A stretch of DNA of 31,763 nucleotides from an uncultured Collinsella sp. (GTDB lineage: Bacteria; Actinomycetota; Coriobacteriia; Coriobacteriales; Coriobacteriaceae), in contig UQSK01000018.1 of assembly GCA_900543605.1 (NCBI GenBank), positions 1 through 31,763 on the forward strand, given 5' to 3'. The notes beneath the pieces are model-generated. The model was not told where the DNA came from and made no database searches. It saw only the letters and a list, made by a program, of their open reading frames with translations. Shown here piece after piece: positions 1-6,556 of this stretch; position 1 is the stretch's first letter; every line of letters starts with the position of its first letter. The translations under genes were made by a program, and so were the position numbers.

Positions 1-84
1 AAGCGGTCGGCGGGGCCATTGTGGCTCTTGACAGCGGATTGGGTCATATGAGCGAGCGGTCGCCAGAGCGAACAAATTGGCATG

Positions 85-196
85 AAAAGAGGGCGGCATA
101 GACCTTCTGGTCATGCCGCCCTCTTTGAATGACAAGTTGTCGCTCTGGTGACCGCGCAGCGTCGGCTGGTCCGCCGTTCGTTAGAACGGCGGAACC
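85..196 (-). ncRNA. Structured 3'-UTR element, copy A, ending in a terminator
   Basis: On the minus strand this follows the stop of the dehydrogenase gene by 13 nt. Three parts are visible. The first is a 9-bp hairpin (184-192 with 171-179, loop TAAC), extended by GGT/ACC. The second is a single-stranded-looking box CGACGCTGCGCGG (152-164). The third is a long 3' hairpin (113-126 with 86-99) capped by GACC-AGAA-GGTC and followed by TTTT, which should act as a Rho-independent terminator. The same arrangement, with different stem sequences but the same box and cap, recurs at 3313-3418 after lysS. I cannot name the family; it may correspond to a described candidate RNA of Collinsella, but I cannot verify that. 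Confidence 0.65.
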
Positions 197-209
197 TGAG
201 ACGTAACCC

Positions 210-1010
210 CTAAGGCCGTTGGCCCATGCCACCCTCGAGGGTGACGGTCTCGCCGTTCATGTACTTAAAGTCGGGACCGCAGAGCTGAACGACAACGCGG
301 CCGATTTCCTTCTCGACGTCGCCGTAGTGACCCGCCGGCGGCATGTGGACGTTGGCCTTGAACGCCTCGGGATAGGCATCTTGGAAGTTCTCGAGCGCAG
401 CGGTCCAAGCAAGCGGGCAAACGATATTGACGTTGATGCCGTCCTTGCCCCACTCGTTGGCGGCAACGCGGGTCAGGCCGCGGATGCCCTCCTTGGCGGC
501 AGCATAGCTGCACTGGCCATAGTTGCCAAACAGGCCGGCGCCCGAGGCAAAGTTGACCACGGAGCCCTTGGTCTCCTTCAGGTGCGGATAGGCCTTCTGC
601 ATGTACAGGTAGGTGGCATACAGGCCAGAGTAAATGGCAAGGTTAAACTGGTCCATAGTGTGATCGGCAATGGTCACGCCCGAAGCGCTGGCCTGAGCGT
701 TGTTAACGACGGCGTCGATGCGACCAAACTCCTCAATGGCCTTGTCGATGACGTTCTGGACGACGGCCTCGTTGTCCTGGCCGGCGGAGACATCGGCCTG
801 AACGGGCAGAACCTTAACGCCGTACTCGACCTCGAGAGACTCCTTGGCGGCCTCGAGCTTGGCGACGTTGCGGCCGGTGATGACGAGGTTTGCGCCCTCC
901 TTGGCAAATGCGATATCGATGCCGTAGCCGATAGAGCCAGCGGAACCGTCCTTAAGCGTGGCCTTGCCGCCGCCGGTGACGATCACGGTCTTACCAGTGA
1001 AAAGTCCCAT
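210..1010 (-). CDS. SDR-family dehydrogenase, probable NADP-dependent 12alpha-hydroxysteroid dehydrogenase
   Basis: A 266-residue classical short-chain dehydrogenase. The Rossmann nucleotide site is TGGG (12-15) with SIGYG (26-30). Arg47 in TGRN after the second strand favours NADP(H). The NNAG motif reads NNAQA (103-107), and the catalytic set is Ser156, Tyr169 and Lys173 (YAAAK). The NNAQASASG stretch, the SGLYAT helix and the C-terminal GGMGQRP closely match my memory of 12alpha-HSDHs from gut clostridia, which reversibly oxidise the 12alpha-hydroxyl of cholate-type bile acids in the cytoplasm. The ATG at 1010 is chosen because AAAGGA lies 8 nt upstream; an upstream in-frame start lacks this. 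It stands alone, divergent from the coiled-coil gene. SDR is certain; the bile-acid substrate is inferred by resemblance. Confidence 0.85.
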   Translation of the reverse strand: MGLFTGKTVIVTGGGKATLKDGSAGSIGYGIDIAFAKEGANLVITGRNVAKLEAAKESLEVEYGVKVLPVQADVSAGQDNEAVVQNVIDKAIEEFGRIDAVVNNAQASASGVTIADHTMDQFNLAIYSGLYATYLYMQKAYPHLKETKGSVVNFASGAGLFGNYGQCSYAAAKEGIRGLTRVAANEWGKDGINVNIVCPLAWTAALENFQDAYPEAFKANVHMPPAGHYGDVEKEIGRVVVQLCGPDFKYMNGETVTLEGGMGQRP

Positions 1011-1304
1011 ACAAAGTCCTTTCAAATCGCGACGGGCACGCCCGCCGACTGCGCGCATCCAACTTCACGCGCCAAAAGCTGAAATGCAACTTTAGCTTCT
1101 TCAAGTGAAAAATAAAGTCCATGGCAGGCGAACGGCGCAACGTCTTTCGGCGAAGGGAATGTCAAGTAAAAATTGAATAGAGCGGCCGAGTTTTTGTTAA
1201 CGCGACGAGCCATCGAACACGTTTTGAAACTTTGCTGCGGCGCGCGGGATGTCGGCGCGAGACTTTATCATAGGGTGACAAACAACGATGAGGAGCACAT
1301 GCCT
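1011..1304. other. Divergent intergenic region between the dehydrogenase and the coiled-coil gene
   Basis: About 290 bases that must hold promoters for both neighbours. On the minus strand a TTGACA lies at 1159-1164, but no convincing -10 sits at the right distance. On the plus strand TATCAT occurs at 1266-1271 without a good -35. A ribosome binding site AGGAG is at 1291-1295. I see no small gene. Confidence 0.5.
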
Positions 1305-3068
1305 ATGACAGACGAGCTGGACCCCCAGACTCAAGAGCATATTGATGATCCCGCAGACGTCACCGCAGATACTGATGCTGTAACCTGCGATGGTATCGAC
1401 ATCGACGACCCTATCTTGGACGAAAGCGCTGCGGCAGAATCCCCTGCCGCAGAAAACGCCGATGAGCGAAACGACGATGCGCCCGCTCAGGACGACGCCC
1501 CTGTACAGGACGACGCCCCGCAAGCAGCGGGCCCCATCGAGGTGTCTTCGGAAGAAGAGCTCGATGCCGTCATGGACTCCATGATGGATGCCGTCAAAGC
1601 GATGAAAGACGCCGTCGCCGATGCCGATATTGATGCCGAGGAAGAGGAGGCCGCCGAGGCGGCCTCGACCTTTGTGCCCGGCGAGACTCCGGTTGCCGAC
1701 CAGGGCAGTACCATGCCCTCGTTTCTGCAGCTCGAGCACCCCACGATTGGCGCCGATGCGGTCGATCCGCACGCAGCAGGCTTTTCTGTGATCGAGGGCG
1801 GTACCGGCAATATCGCCGCGCCGCAGGCTGCCGATGCGGACGCTGCCGGCACCGCTCGCGCAACCGCCCCGCACTCCCCCGCCGCGAGCCGCGACCTGGG
1901 GACCGCTGTCTCGAACACCGCGAACGCCGTGGGCACCTTTATCGCCCAGGGCGCCTCGGCCATGCGCGAGATGAACGCCGCGAAAAAGGCACTTGCCGAT
2001 GCCCGCGCCCACCTGGCCGAACTTGAGCAGCGCATTGCCGATCAGGCCGAGGAACTCGAGACGCGCCAGGATATCGCAGGCCACTACGACCAGATCGTCG
2101 CCGACCAGCGCCAGGCGATCGCCACAGCGCAAAAGACCGCTGCGGCAGCCGAGATTGACCGTGATGCCCACGCCGCCAAAGCGACAGAGCTCAAGGGGCA
2201 GTTCGAACAAATGAAGACAGAGGATGACGCGACTGAGCTCCGCCTGAAGGCCGCGCTCGATGCCGTGGAGGCCCGCGAGGCGAGCTCGCGCGAGACCGGC
2301 AACCGCCTCGTTCGCCGTCTTGAGGATTCCAAGCGCATCCGCGACAAGGTGCAGACCGAGCGAGACGCCGGCATTGCCGCCGCACAACAAACCGTCGACG
2401 CCACGCGCGCCCAGCTCGAGACGCTGCGTCATGAGTATGCCGAGCTGCAACGCAATCCCTCGGCAAATCCCGCCAACTATACGGTGCGCACCAGCGAGCT
2501 CTCGATGCAGATCTCCGACACGGCAGATGCCCTGCGTAAAGCCGAAGAAGATGTCCCGCGCATCACCGCCGACCTTGAGCACTCGCTTGCCGCAGCCGAG
2601 CAGGCCGTCGAACAGGCGCAGGCCCCCATCGCCGACGCCAAGCGAGCCCATCAGGCCGTGACGGCAGAGGCCGATGCCGCGCGCGACGAGCTGCAGACCG
2701 CAAAAACCACCGCTGCAACGCGCCAGCGCGAACTGCGCGGGAAGATCGCTGCCGAGGACAAGGCACGCCGCGACCAAGAGCAGAGCATAGCCAACGCCCA
2801 AGCAGATGCCGCGCATGCGCAGTCGATTATCGAACAGGCGACCGAGGTGCACGACCACCCAGAGATCACTGAGTCGCTTGCAGGATCCTTGGCCCGAGAC
2901 AAAGCCGAACACGCCGAGACCGAGCGAGAGGTTACCCAGCTCGAAGCCACCGAGGACGCGGTGCGCGAGCGTACCCGCGACTCACGCATCAAATTCACCG
3001 GCGCCATCGTCTGCATCGTCGCCGTAATCCTCGTGATTGTCCTGATCTGGCTGTTCGCAAGCAAGTAA
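1305..3068 (+). CDS. Acidic coiled-coil protein with C-terminal membrane anchor, function unknown
   Basis: I do not recognise this 587-residue protein. The first ~150 residues are very rich in Asp, Glu and Ala and look disordered. A less charged stretch follows. From about 215 to 555 the protein is an almost continuous Ala/Glu/Gln/Arg/Lys-rich heptad-like coiled coil. It ends in one hydrophobic segment (about 563-583, rich in Ile and Val) and a few residues ending Ala-Ser-Lys, so it is a tail-anchored membrane protein with a cytoplasmic coiled coil; no signal peptide is seen. ATG 1305 is 9 nt after AGGAG; ATG 1299 is also in frame but only 3 nt away. A role in envelope or division scaffolding is possible but unsupported. 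The opposite strand is open too, but its Cys/Gly/Leu-rich composition is not protein-like. Confidence 0.8.
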   Translation: MTDELDPQTQEHIDDPADVTADTDAVTCDGIDIDDPILDESAAAESPAAENADERNDDAPAQDDAPVQDDAPQAAGPIEVSSEEELDAVMDSMMDAVKAMKDAVADADIDAEEEEAAEAASTFVPGETPVADQGSTMPSFLQLEHPTIGADAVDPHAAGFSVIEGGTGNIAAPQAADADAAGTARATAPHSPAASRDLGTAVSNTANAVGTFIAQGASAMREMNAAKKALADARAHLAELEQRIADQAEELETRQDIAGHYDQIVADQRQAIATAQKTAAAAEIDRDAHAAKATELKGQFEQMKTEDDATELRLKAALDAVEAREASSRETGNRLVRRLEDSKRIRDKVQTERDAGIAAAQQTVDATRAQLETLRHEYAELQRNPSANPANYTVRTSELSMQISDTADALRKAEEDVPRITADLEHSLAAAEQAVEQAQAPIADAKRAHQAVTAEADAARDELQTAKTTAATRQRELRGKIAAEDKARRDQEQSIANAQADAAHAQSIIEQATEVHDHPEITESLAGSLARDKAEHAETEREVTQLEATEDAVRERTRDSRIKFTGAIVCIVAVILVIVLIWLFASK

Positions 3069-3094
3069 ACCAGCCGCCAAAAAACGCTCAACGC

Positions 3095-3160
3095 AGTTGC
3101 GGTGAGATAGTTCCTGTTTAGCCCCAAAAAGGCCAATTCAAGAGCTATCTCACCGCAACT
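3095..3160. repeat. Perfect 16-bp inverted repeat, 34-nt spacer
   Basis: Arms AGTTGCGGTGAGATAG (3095-3110) and its exact complement (3145-3160) flank a 34-base centre. It lies 27 bp after the stop of the coiled-coil gene. The plus-strand continuation is TATTAG, so there is no U-tract and a standard terminator is unlikely. It could be a mobile-type palindrome or a protein-binding site. Confidence 0.7.
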
Positions 3161-3177
3161 TATTAGATTGATGCAAG

Positions 3178-3235
3178 GTAGTCATTGGGGACGTTCTTAA
3201 ACGACTAGTCGAACAAGAACGTCCCCAATGACTAC
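3178..3235. repeat. Perfect 21-bp inverted repeat, REP-like
   Basis: The arms run 3178-3198 and 3215-3235 and are exact complements. The 16-nt centre itself holds the palindrome GACTAGTC. The arms contain GGGGACGTTCTT. A related but imperfect GGGGAC...GTTCCCC unit occurs at 27595-27626, so this may belong to a REP-type intergenic repeat family. It sits between two convergent genes. Confidence 0.7.
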
Positions 3236-3312
3236 ATCGACAACCAAAGAAATGCCGATGTTATGGCAGGGTCAGCGAGCGGGTCGCATTTGAGGCAAGG
3301 TGACGTGAAACG

Positions 3313-3418
3313 AAAGGGCGCTGACCTTCTGGTCGCGCCCTTGAAGTTGAACGTCAGATTGTCCAAATGCGGCCCGCGCAGCGTCGAGCCGTTACGCGGT
3401 TCGTAGAACCGCGTAACC
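3313..3418 (-). ncRNA. Structured 3'-UTR element, copy B, ending in a terminator-like hairpin
   Basis: This starts 3 nt after the lysS stop on the minus strand. It has a 12-bp hairpin (3406-3417 with 3391-3402, loop TAC), the same 13-base box CGACGCTGCGCGG (3374-3386), then a GACAA...TTCAA spacer. Last comes a 3' hairpin (3335-3342 with 3314-3321) capped by the same GACC-AGAA-GGTC and followed by TTTCGTTT. The outer stems differ from copy A in sequence but still pair fully, which argues for selection on RNA structure. Confidence 0.65.
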
Positions 3419-3420
3419 AA

Positions 3421-5385
3421 TTAGTACATCTTTGCGCCGGCGGGGATGGAGGCGTCGAGCTGAATCAGGTTGAGGCGCTCCTCGCCCTCCTCCTCGTGGA
3501 TAGCGCTGATGAGCATGCCGCAGCTGGGGATACCCATCATCTTGCGCGGAGGCAAGTTGGTGATGGCGAGCAGGGTCTTGCCGACCAGGTCCTCGGGCTC
3601 GTAATAATCGTGAATACCGGAGAGGATGGTGCGGTCGGTACCGGTGCCGTCGTCGAGCGTAAAGTTCAGCAGCTTCTTGGACTTCTTGACGGCCTCGCAT
3701 GCCTTGACCTTCACGGCGCGGAAGTCGCTCTTGGAGAAGGTATCAAAGTCGACGAACTCCTCAAACAGCGGCTCGACGGCAATCTTGGAGTAGTCGAGCG
3801 TGGGCTTGAGCGGCTTGACGAAGGGGCTCGCGGTGTTGCCGGCCTCGGCAGCCTTGGCAGCGGCGGCACCGGACTGGAAACCCTTCTCGGGCTTCATGTG
3901 CGGGAACAGCAGCACGTCGCGGATGGAAGCCTGGTTGGTGAGCAGCATGACCACGCGGTCGATACCGATGCCGATGCCGCCCGCAGGAGGCATACCGTAC
4001 TCGAGGGCGCGCACGTAATCCTCGTCGTACTCCATGGCCTCGTCGTCGCCGCCGGCCTTCTCGGCCATCTGGGCAGCGAAGCGCTCGGCCTGGTCGACCG
4101 GGTCGTTGAGCTCGGAGAACGCGTTCGCGTACTCGTGGCCGGCGATGACCAGCTCAAAGCGATGGGTCAGGCGCGGGTCATCCTCAAAGCGTTTGGCAAG
4201 TGGGCTGACCTCGATGGGGTAATCGCACACGAAGGTGGGGTTGACGATGGTGTCCTCGCCCAGCTCGTCATAAATCTCGGCGATGATCTTGCCGGCGGTC
4301 CACTCGGGCTTGATCTCCAGGCCCTTCTCGCGTGCGGCGGCAGCAAGCTCCTCGACCGGCGTGTCGATGGTGACCTGCTTGCCGAGCACGTCCGAGACGA
4401 TGTCGGTCATGGGACGGCTTGCCCACTCACCGGACAGATCGATGGTCTGACCCTGGTACTCGATGACCTCGGGGTTGCCGATAGCCTTGTTAGCGGCCTT
4501 GATGACGCCCTGGGCGAGTGCCTTCATGCCCTCGAGATCGGAGAAGGCGCGGTAGGCCTCCATCGTGGTGAACTCGGGATTGTGGGTAAGGTCCATGCCC
4601 TCGTTGCGGAAGATACGGCCGATCTCGAACACGCGCTCAAAGCCGCCGACGATGCAGCGCTTGAGGTGCAGCTCGGTGGCGATACGCAGGTAGCACTCCT
4701 GATCGAGCGCATTGAAGTGCGTGATGAACGGCTTGGCAGTAGCTCCGCCCTGGATGGTCTGCAGGATAGGGGTCTCGACCTCCATGTAGCCATCGGACTC
4801 CATAAAACGGCGGAACGTGGAGAGAATCTGAGAACGCTTGCGGAAGGTCTCGCGAACGTCGTCGTTGGCGATCAGGTCGACATAGCGCTGGCGATAGCGG
4901 GTCTCCTTGTCGGAGAGACCGTGGAACTTCTCGGGCAGCGGGCGAACGGCCTTGGACAGCAGCGTCGCGCTCTTGGGGGCAACGGAAAGCTGGCCACGCT
5001 TGGTGCGCACGACTACACCGGTCACGCCCAGGATATCGCCCAGGTCGAGTGCCTTGAGCGTGCTCCAGGCGGCCTCGTCCATATCGTTGATGCGGCAGAA
5101 CAGCTGAATCTCGGCAGTCGCATCGCGCACGACGATGAACATGATCTTGCCCTGACCGCGCTTGGCGACCACGCGACCGGCGATCTTCACGACGTCCTCG
5201 GTGTCCTCGCCATCGGCAAGCTCGGCGTACTTAGTCTCGATGTCGACGACATAGTCCTCAATCTCGGAGTGCTCGGGATAGGGGTTCTGGCCCGCCTCGA
5301 ACAGGGCGGCGCGCTTGGCCAGGCGGGTGGCGCGCTCGTCGTTGAGCGTCGATGCCTGATCGGCGGCGTTCTGGTTCTCTGCCAT
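3421..5385 (-). CDS. lysS: Lysyl-tRNA synthetase (class II) with a C-terminal tRNA-binding domain
   Basis: Charges tRNA-Lys with lysine using ATP. At 654 residues it is about 150 longer than usual bacterial LysS. In order there is an N-terminal OB-fold anticodon-binding domain (about 60-160), then the class II catalytic core. Motif 1 ends in GYMEVETPIL, motif 2 includes FRNEGMDLTHNPEFT, and motif 3 is GIGIGIDRVVMLL. A linker rich in Ala, Lys and Pro follows, then an extra domain of about 110 residues beginning DFRAVKVKACEAVKKSKKLL, which looks like the MetRS C-terminal/Arc1p-EMAP-type tRNA-binding OB fold. The ATG has GAGGAG 7 nt upstream. It lies downstream of greA, separated by a terminator, and is followed by RNA element B. 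Confidence 0.95.
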   Translation of the reverse strand: MAENQNAADQASTLNDERATRLAKRAALFEAGQNPYPEHSEIEDYVVDIETKYAELADGEDTEDVVKIAGRVVAKRGQGKIMFIVVRDATAEIQLFCRINDMDEAAWSTLKALDLGDILGVTGVVVRTKRGQLSVAPKSATLLSKAVRPLPEKFHGLSDKETRYRQRYVDLIANDDVRETFRKRSQILSTFRRFMESDGYMEVETPILQTIQGGATAKPFITHFNALDQECYLRIATELHLKRCIVGGFERVFEIGRIFRNEGMDLTHNPEFTTMEAYRAFSDLEGMKALAQGVIKAANKAIGNPEVIEYQGQTIDLSGEWASRPMTDIVSDVLGKQVTIDTPVEELAAAAREKGLEIKPEWTAGKIIAEIYDELGEDTIVNPTFVCDYPIEVSPLAKRFEDDPRLTHRFELVIAGHEYANAFSELNDPVDQAERFAAQMAEKAGGDDEAMEYDEDYVRALEYGMPPAGGIGIGIDRVVMLLTNQASIRDVLLFPHMKPEKGFQSGAAAAKAAEAGNTASPFVKPLKPTLDYSKIAVEPLFEEFVDFDTFSKSDFRAVKVKACEAVKKSKKLLNFTLDDGTGTDRTILSGIHDYYEPEDLVGKTLLAITNLPPRKMMGIPSCGMLISAIHEEEGEERLNLIQLDASIPAGAKMY

Positions 5386-5400
5386 AAGTTAGCTCCTCAA

Positions 5401-5436
5401 ACTAAAACGCTCCCCAGGATTCGGTCCCAGGGAGCG
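5401..5436 (-). terminator. Rho-independent terminator after greA
   Basis: Minus-strand hairpin CGCTCCC...GGGAGCG (5408-5436) followed by TTTTAGTTT. It lies between greA and lysS, so lysS is probably read by partial read-through or from its own promoter. Confidence 0.7.
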
Positions 5437-5464
5437 AAAACATACCTTTACGCGGGACCGTGGT

Positions 5465-5935
5465 CTAGCGTGCGATCTTGGCGATGGTGTAGATGCGGGT
5501 CTTGCCGGAAGGCGTAACGACCTCGACGGAGTCGCCCTCGCCATGACCAATGATGGCGTGGCCGACCGGAGACTCGTTGGAGATCTTGTGCTCGAGCGAG
5601 TTGGTCTCGGTGGTACCGACAAGCGTGACCTCCATGACCTCACCGTTGGGATCAATCAACGAAACGGTGGAACCAATGGAGACGGTCAGATCACCCGTGG
5701 TGGCAGCAACCTGGGCGTTGGCGAGAATAGCCTGAATCTCGGCGATGCGAGCAGCATTCTGGGCCTGCTTGTCCTTGGCGGCATCGTACTCGGAGTTCTC
5801 CGAAAGGTCGCCGAACGCGCGAGCTTCCTTGATGTCCTCGACGATCTCCTTGGCGTAATCGCCCTCACGCCAAGCGAGCTCCTCGACGAGCTTCTGGCGG
5901 CCCTCAGCGGTCAGTACGATCTGGCTTGCGTCCAT
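5465..5935 (-). CDS. greA: Transcription elongation factor GreA
   Basis: A 156-residue protein of normal GreA length. It rescues backtracked RNA polymerase by stimulating transcript cleavage. The N-terminal coiled-coil hairpin carries the typical acidic tip, seen here as ARAFGDLSENSEYDAAKDKQ (about 38-57). The C-terminal FKBP-like domain includes SPVGHAIIGHGEGDSVEV. The start has GGGGAG upstream at good spacing. It is followed by a terminator and then lysS; GreA next to LysS is a common arrangement in Gram-positive genomes. Confidence 0.96.
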   Translation of the reverse strand: MDASQIVLTAEGRQKLVEELAWREGDYAKEIVEDIKEARAFGDLSENSEYDAAKDKQAQNAARIAEIQAILANAQVAATTGDLTVSIGSTVSLIDPNGEVMEVTLVGTTETNSLEHKISNESPVGHAIIGHGEGDSVEVVTPSGKTRIYTIAKIAR

Positions 5936-5948
5936 ACGGATATCTCCC

Positions 5949-5976
5949 CAACTATGATGTAACGATCAACTGTCAA
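5949..5976 (-). promoter_or_regulatory. Possible greA promoter
   Basis: On the minus strand a perfect TTGACA (5971-5976) lies just after the tatA terminator. With a 16-nt spacer the -10 would be TAGTTG (5949-5954), a poor match. The -35 is suggestive; the -10 is weak. Confidence 0.3.
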
Positions 5977-5980
5977 CAAA

Positions 5981-6017
5981 AACGAAAAAGACCGGCTAGC
6001 CTGCGGGCAAGCCGGTC
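5981..6017 (-). terminator. Rho-independent terminator after tatA
   Basis: Minus-strand stem GACCGGCT/AGCCGGTC (6010-6017 with 5990-5997) followed by TTTTTCGTTTTTG. It starts about 25 nt after the tatA stop. Confidence 0.85.
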
Positions 6018-6042
6018 AGGTGCTCACCCCAAAGGGATGGGA

Positions 6043-6318
6043 CTACTCTGCGTCCGCGTCGCTGTCCTCTGCCTTCTTTTGCTTGGCAGCAGCGAGCTTA
6101 GCCTCGAGCTCTGCGATCTCCTTGTCCTCCTTGGACTCCTCGACCACAACCTCCTCGGCCTGCTTGGTTTCGCCCTTATCGTCGCCCTCCATACCCTCGC
6201 GGATATTCTTGACAGTAGAGCCGAGGGACTTACCGAGCTTCGGCAGGTTCTTGGGCCCAAAGATAATCAGGACAACGACGAGAATAATGATGAGCTCAGG
6301 AGCCCTCAGTCCAAACAT
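6043..6318 (-). CDS. tatA: Sec-independent protein translocase subunit TatA
   Basis: A 91-residue protein of the TatA/TatE family, which forms the pore-like part of the twin-arginine pathway exporting folded proteins. It has a short N-terminus, one hydrophobic helix (about residues 7-20), the hinge FGPKNLPKLGK, an amphipathic helix and a highly charged C-terminal tail rich in Glu and Lys. The ATG at 6318 is chosen because GGAGG lies 5 nt upstream. The reading frame stays open upstream through the tRNA-Pro gene, but that extension is not a protein. TatA versus TatB is decided by the FGP hinge. No tatC is in the window; the gene has its own promoter and terminator. Confidence 0.93.
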   Translation of the reverse strand: MFGLRAPELIIILVVVLIIFGPKNLPKLGKSLGSTVKNIREGMEGDDKGETKQAEEVVVEESKEDKEIAELEAKLAAAKQKKAEDSDADAE

Positions 6319-6354
6319 GTAGACCTCCACAATACAGCGAGACAAGCTCGAATG

Positions 6355-6383
6355 AGTATACCGCGGGTATCGCGGTATCACAA
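6355..6383 (-). promoter_or_regulatory. tatA promoter with an internal palindrome
   Basis: On the minus strand TTGTGA (6378-6383), a 17-nt spacer and TATACT (6355-6360) form a good sigma-70-type promoter about 37 nt before the tatA start. The spacer forms an inverted repeat ATACCGCG...CGCGGTAT with the promoter edges, which could be an operator. Confidence 0.6.
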
Positions 6384-6391
6384 CAATAGCT

Positions 6392-6420
6392 AAAAAAAGG
6401 GACCGCAAGAAGCGGTCCCT
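6392..6420 (-). terminator. Rho-independent terminator after tRNA-Pro
   Basis: Minus-strand stem AGGGACCGC/GCGGTCCCT with a 5-nt loop, followed by seven T. It lies 10 nt after the tRNA CCA end. Confidence 0.9.
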
Positions 6421-6430
6421 CCTCATGCTC

Positions 6431-6507
6431 TGGTCGGGTTGACTGGATTTGAACCAGCGACCCCTGCGTCCCGAACGCAGTGCTCTACCAAACTGAGCCA
6501 CAACCCG
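6431..6507 (-). tRNA. tRNA-Pro (anticodon CGG)
   Basis: 77-nt cloverleaf on the minus strand. Acceptor stem CGGGTTG (6501-6507) pairs with CAACCCG (6435-6441), then discriminator A and an encoded CCA (6431-6433). The anticodon loop TTCGGGA gives CGG, and the T loop is TTCAAAT. A TATAGT -10 lies at 6516-6521. The ispE stop is 49 bp upstream. Confidence 0.96.
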
Positions 6508-6556
6508 TTAGCTCGACTATAGTAACAAAGATTTCCGTCGTGTGCCAGAGAAATTT

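Noticed and set aside
1..84. Partial gene at the left edge
   Set aside because: Short frames only, without a ribosome site or recognisable sequence; likely intergenic.
1197..2912. Open frame of 571 codons opposite the coiled-coil gene
   Set aside because: Cys/Gly/Leu/Arg-rich without pattern, while the plus-strand frame has a ribosome site, coiled coil and membrane anchor.
3367..5517. Open frame of 716 codons on the plus strand opposite lysS and part of greA
   Set aside because: It mirrors the codon structure of lysS; composition is Gly/Leu/Val/Asp-rich without domains, and no ribosome site is seen.
6319..6501. N-terminal extension of tatA through the tRNA-Pro gene
   Set aside because: The extension translates the tRNA; the start with GGAGG gives a normal TatA.
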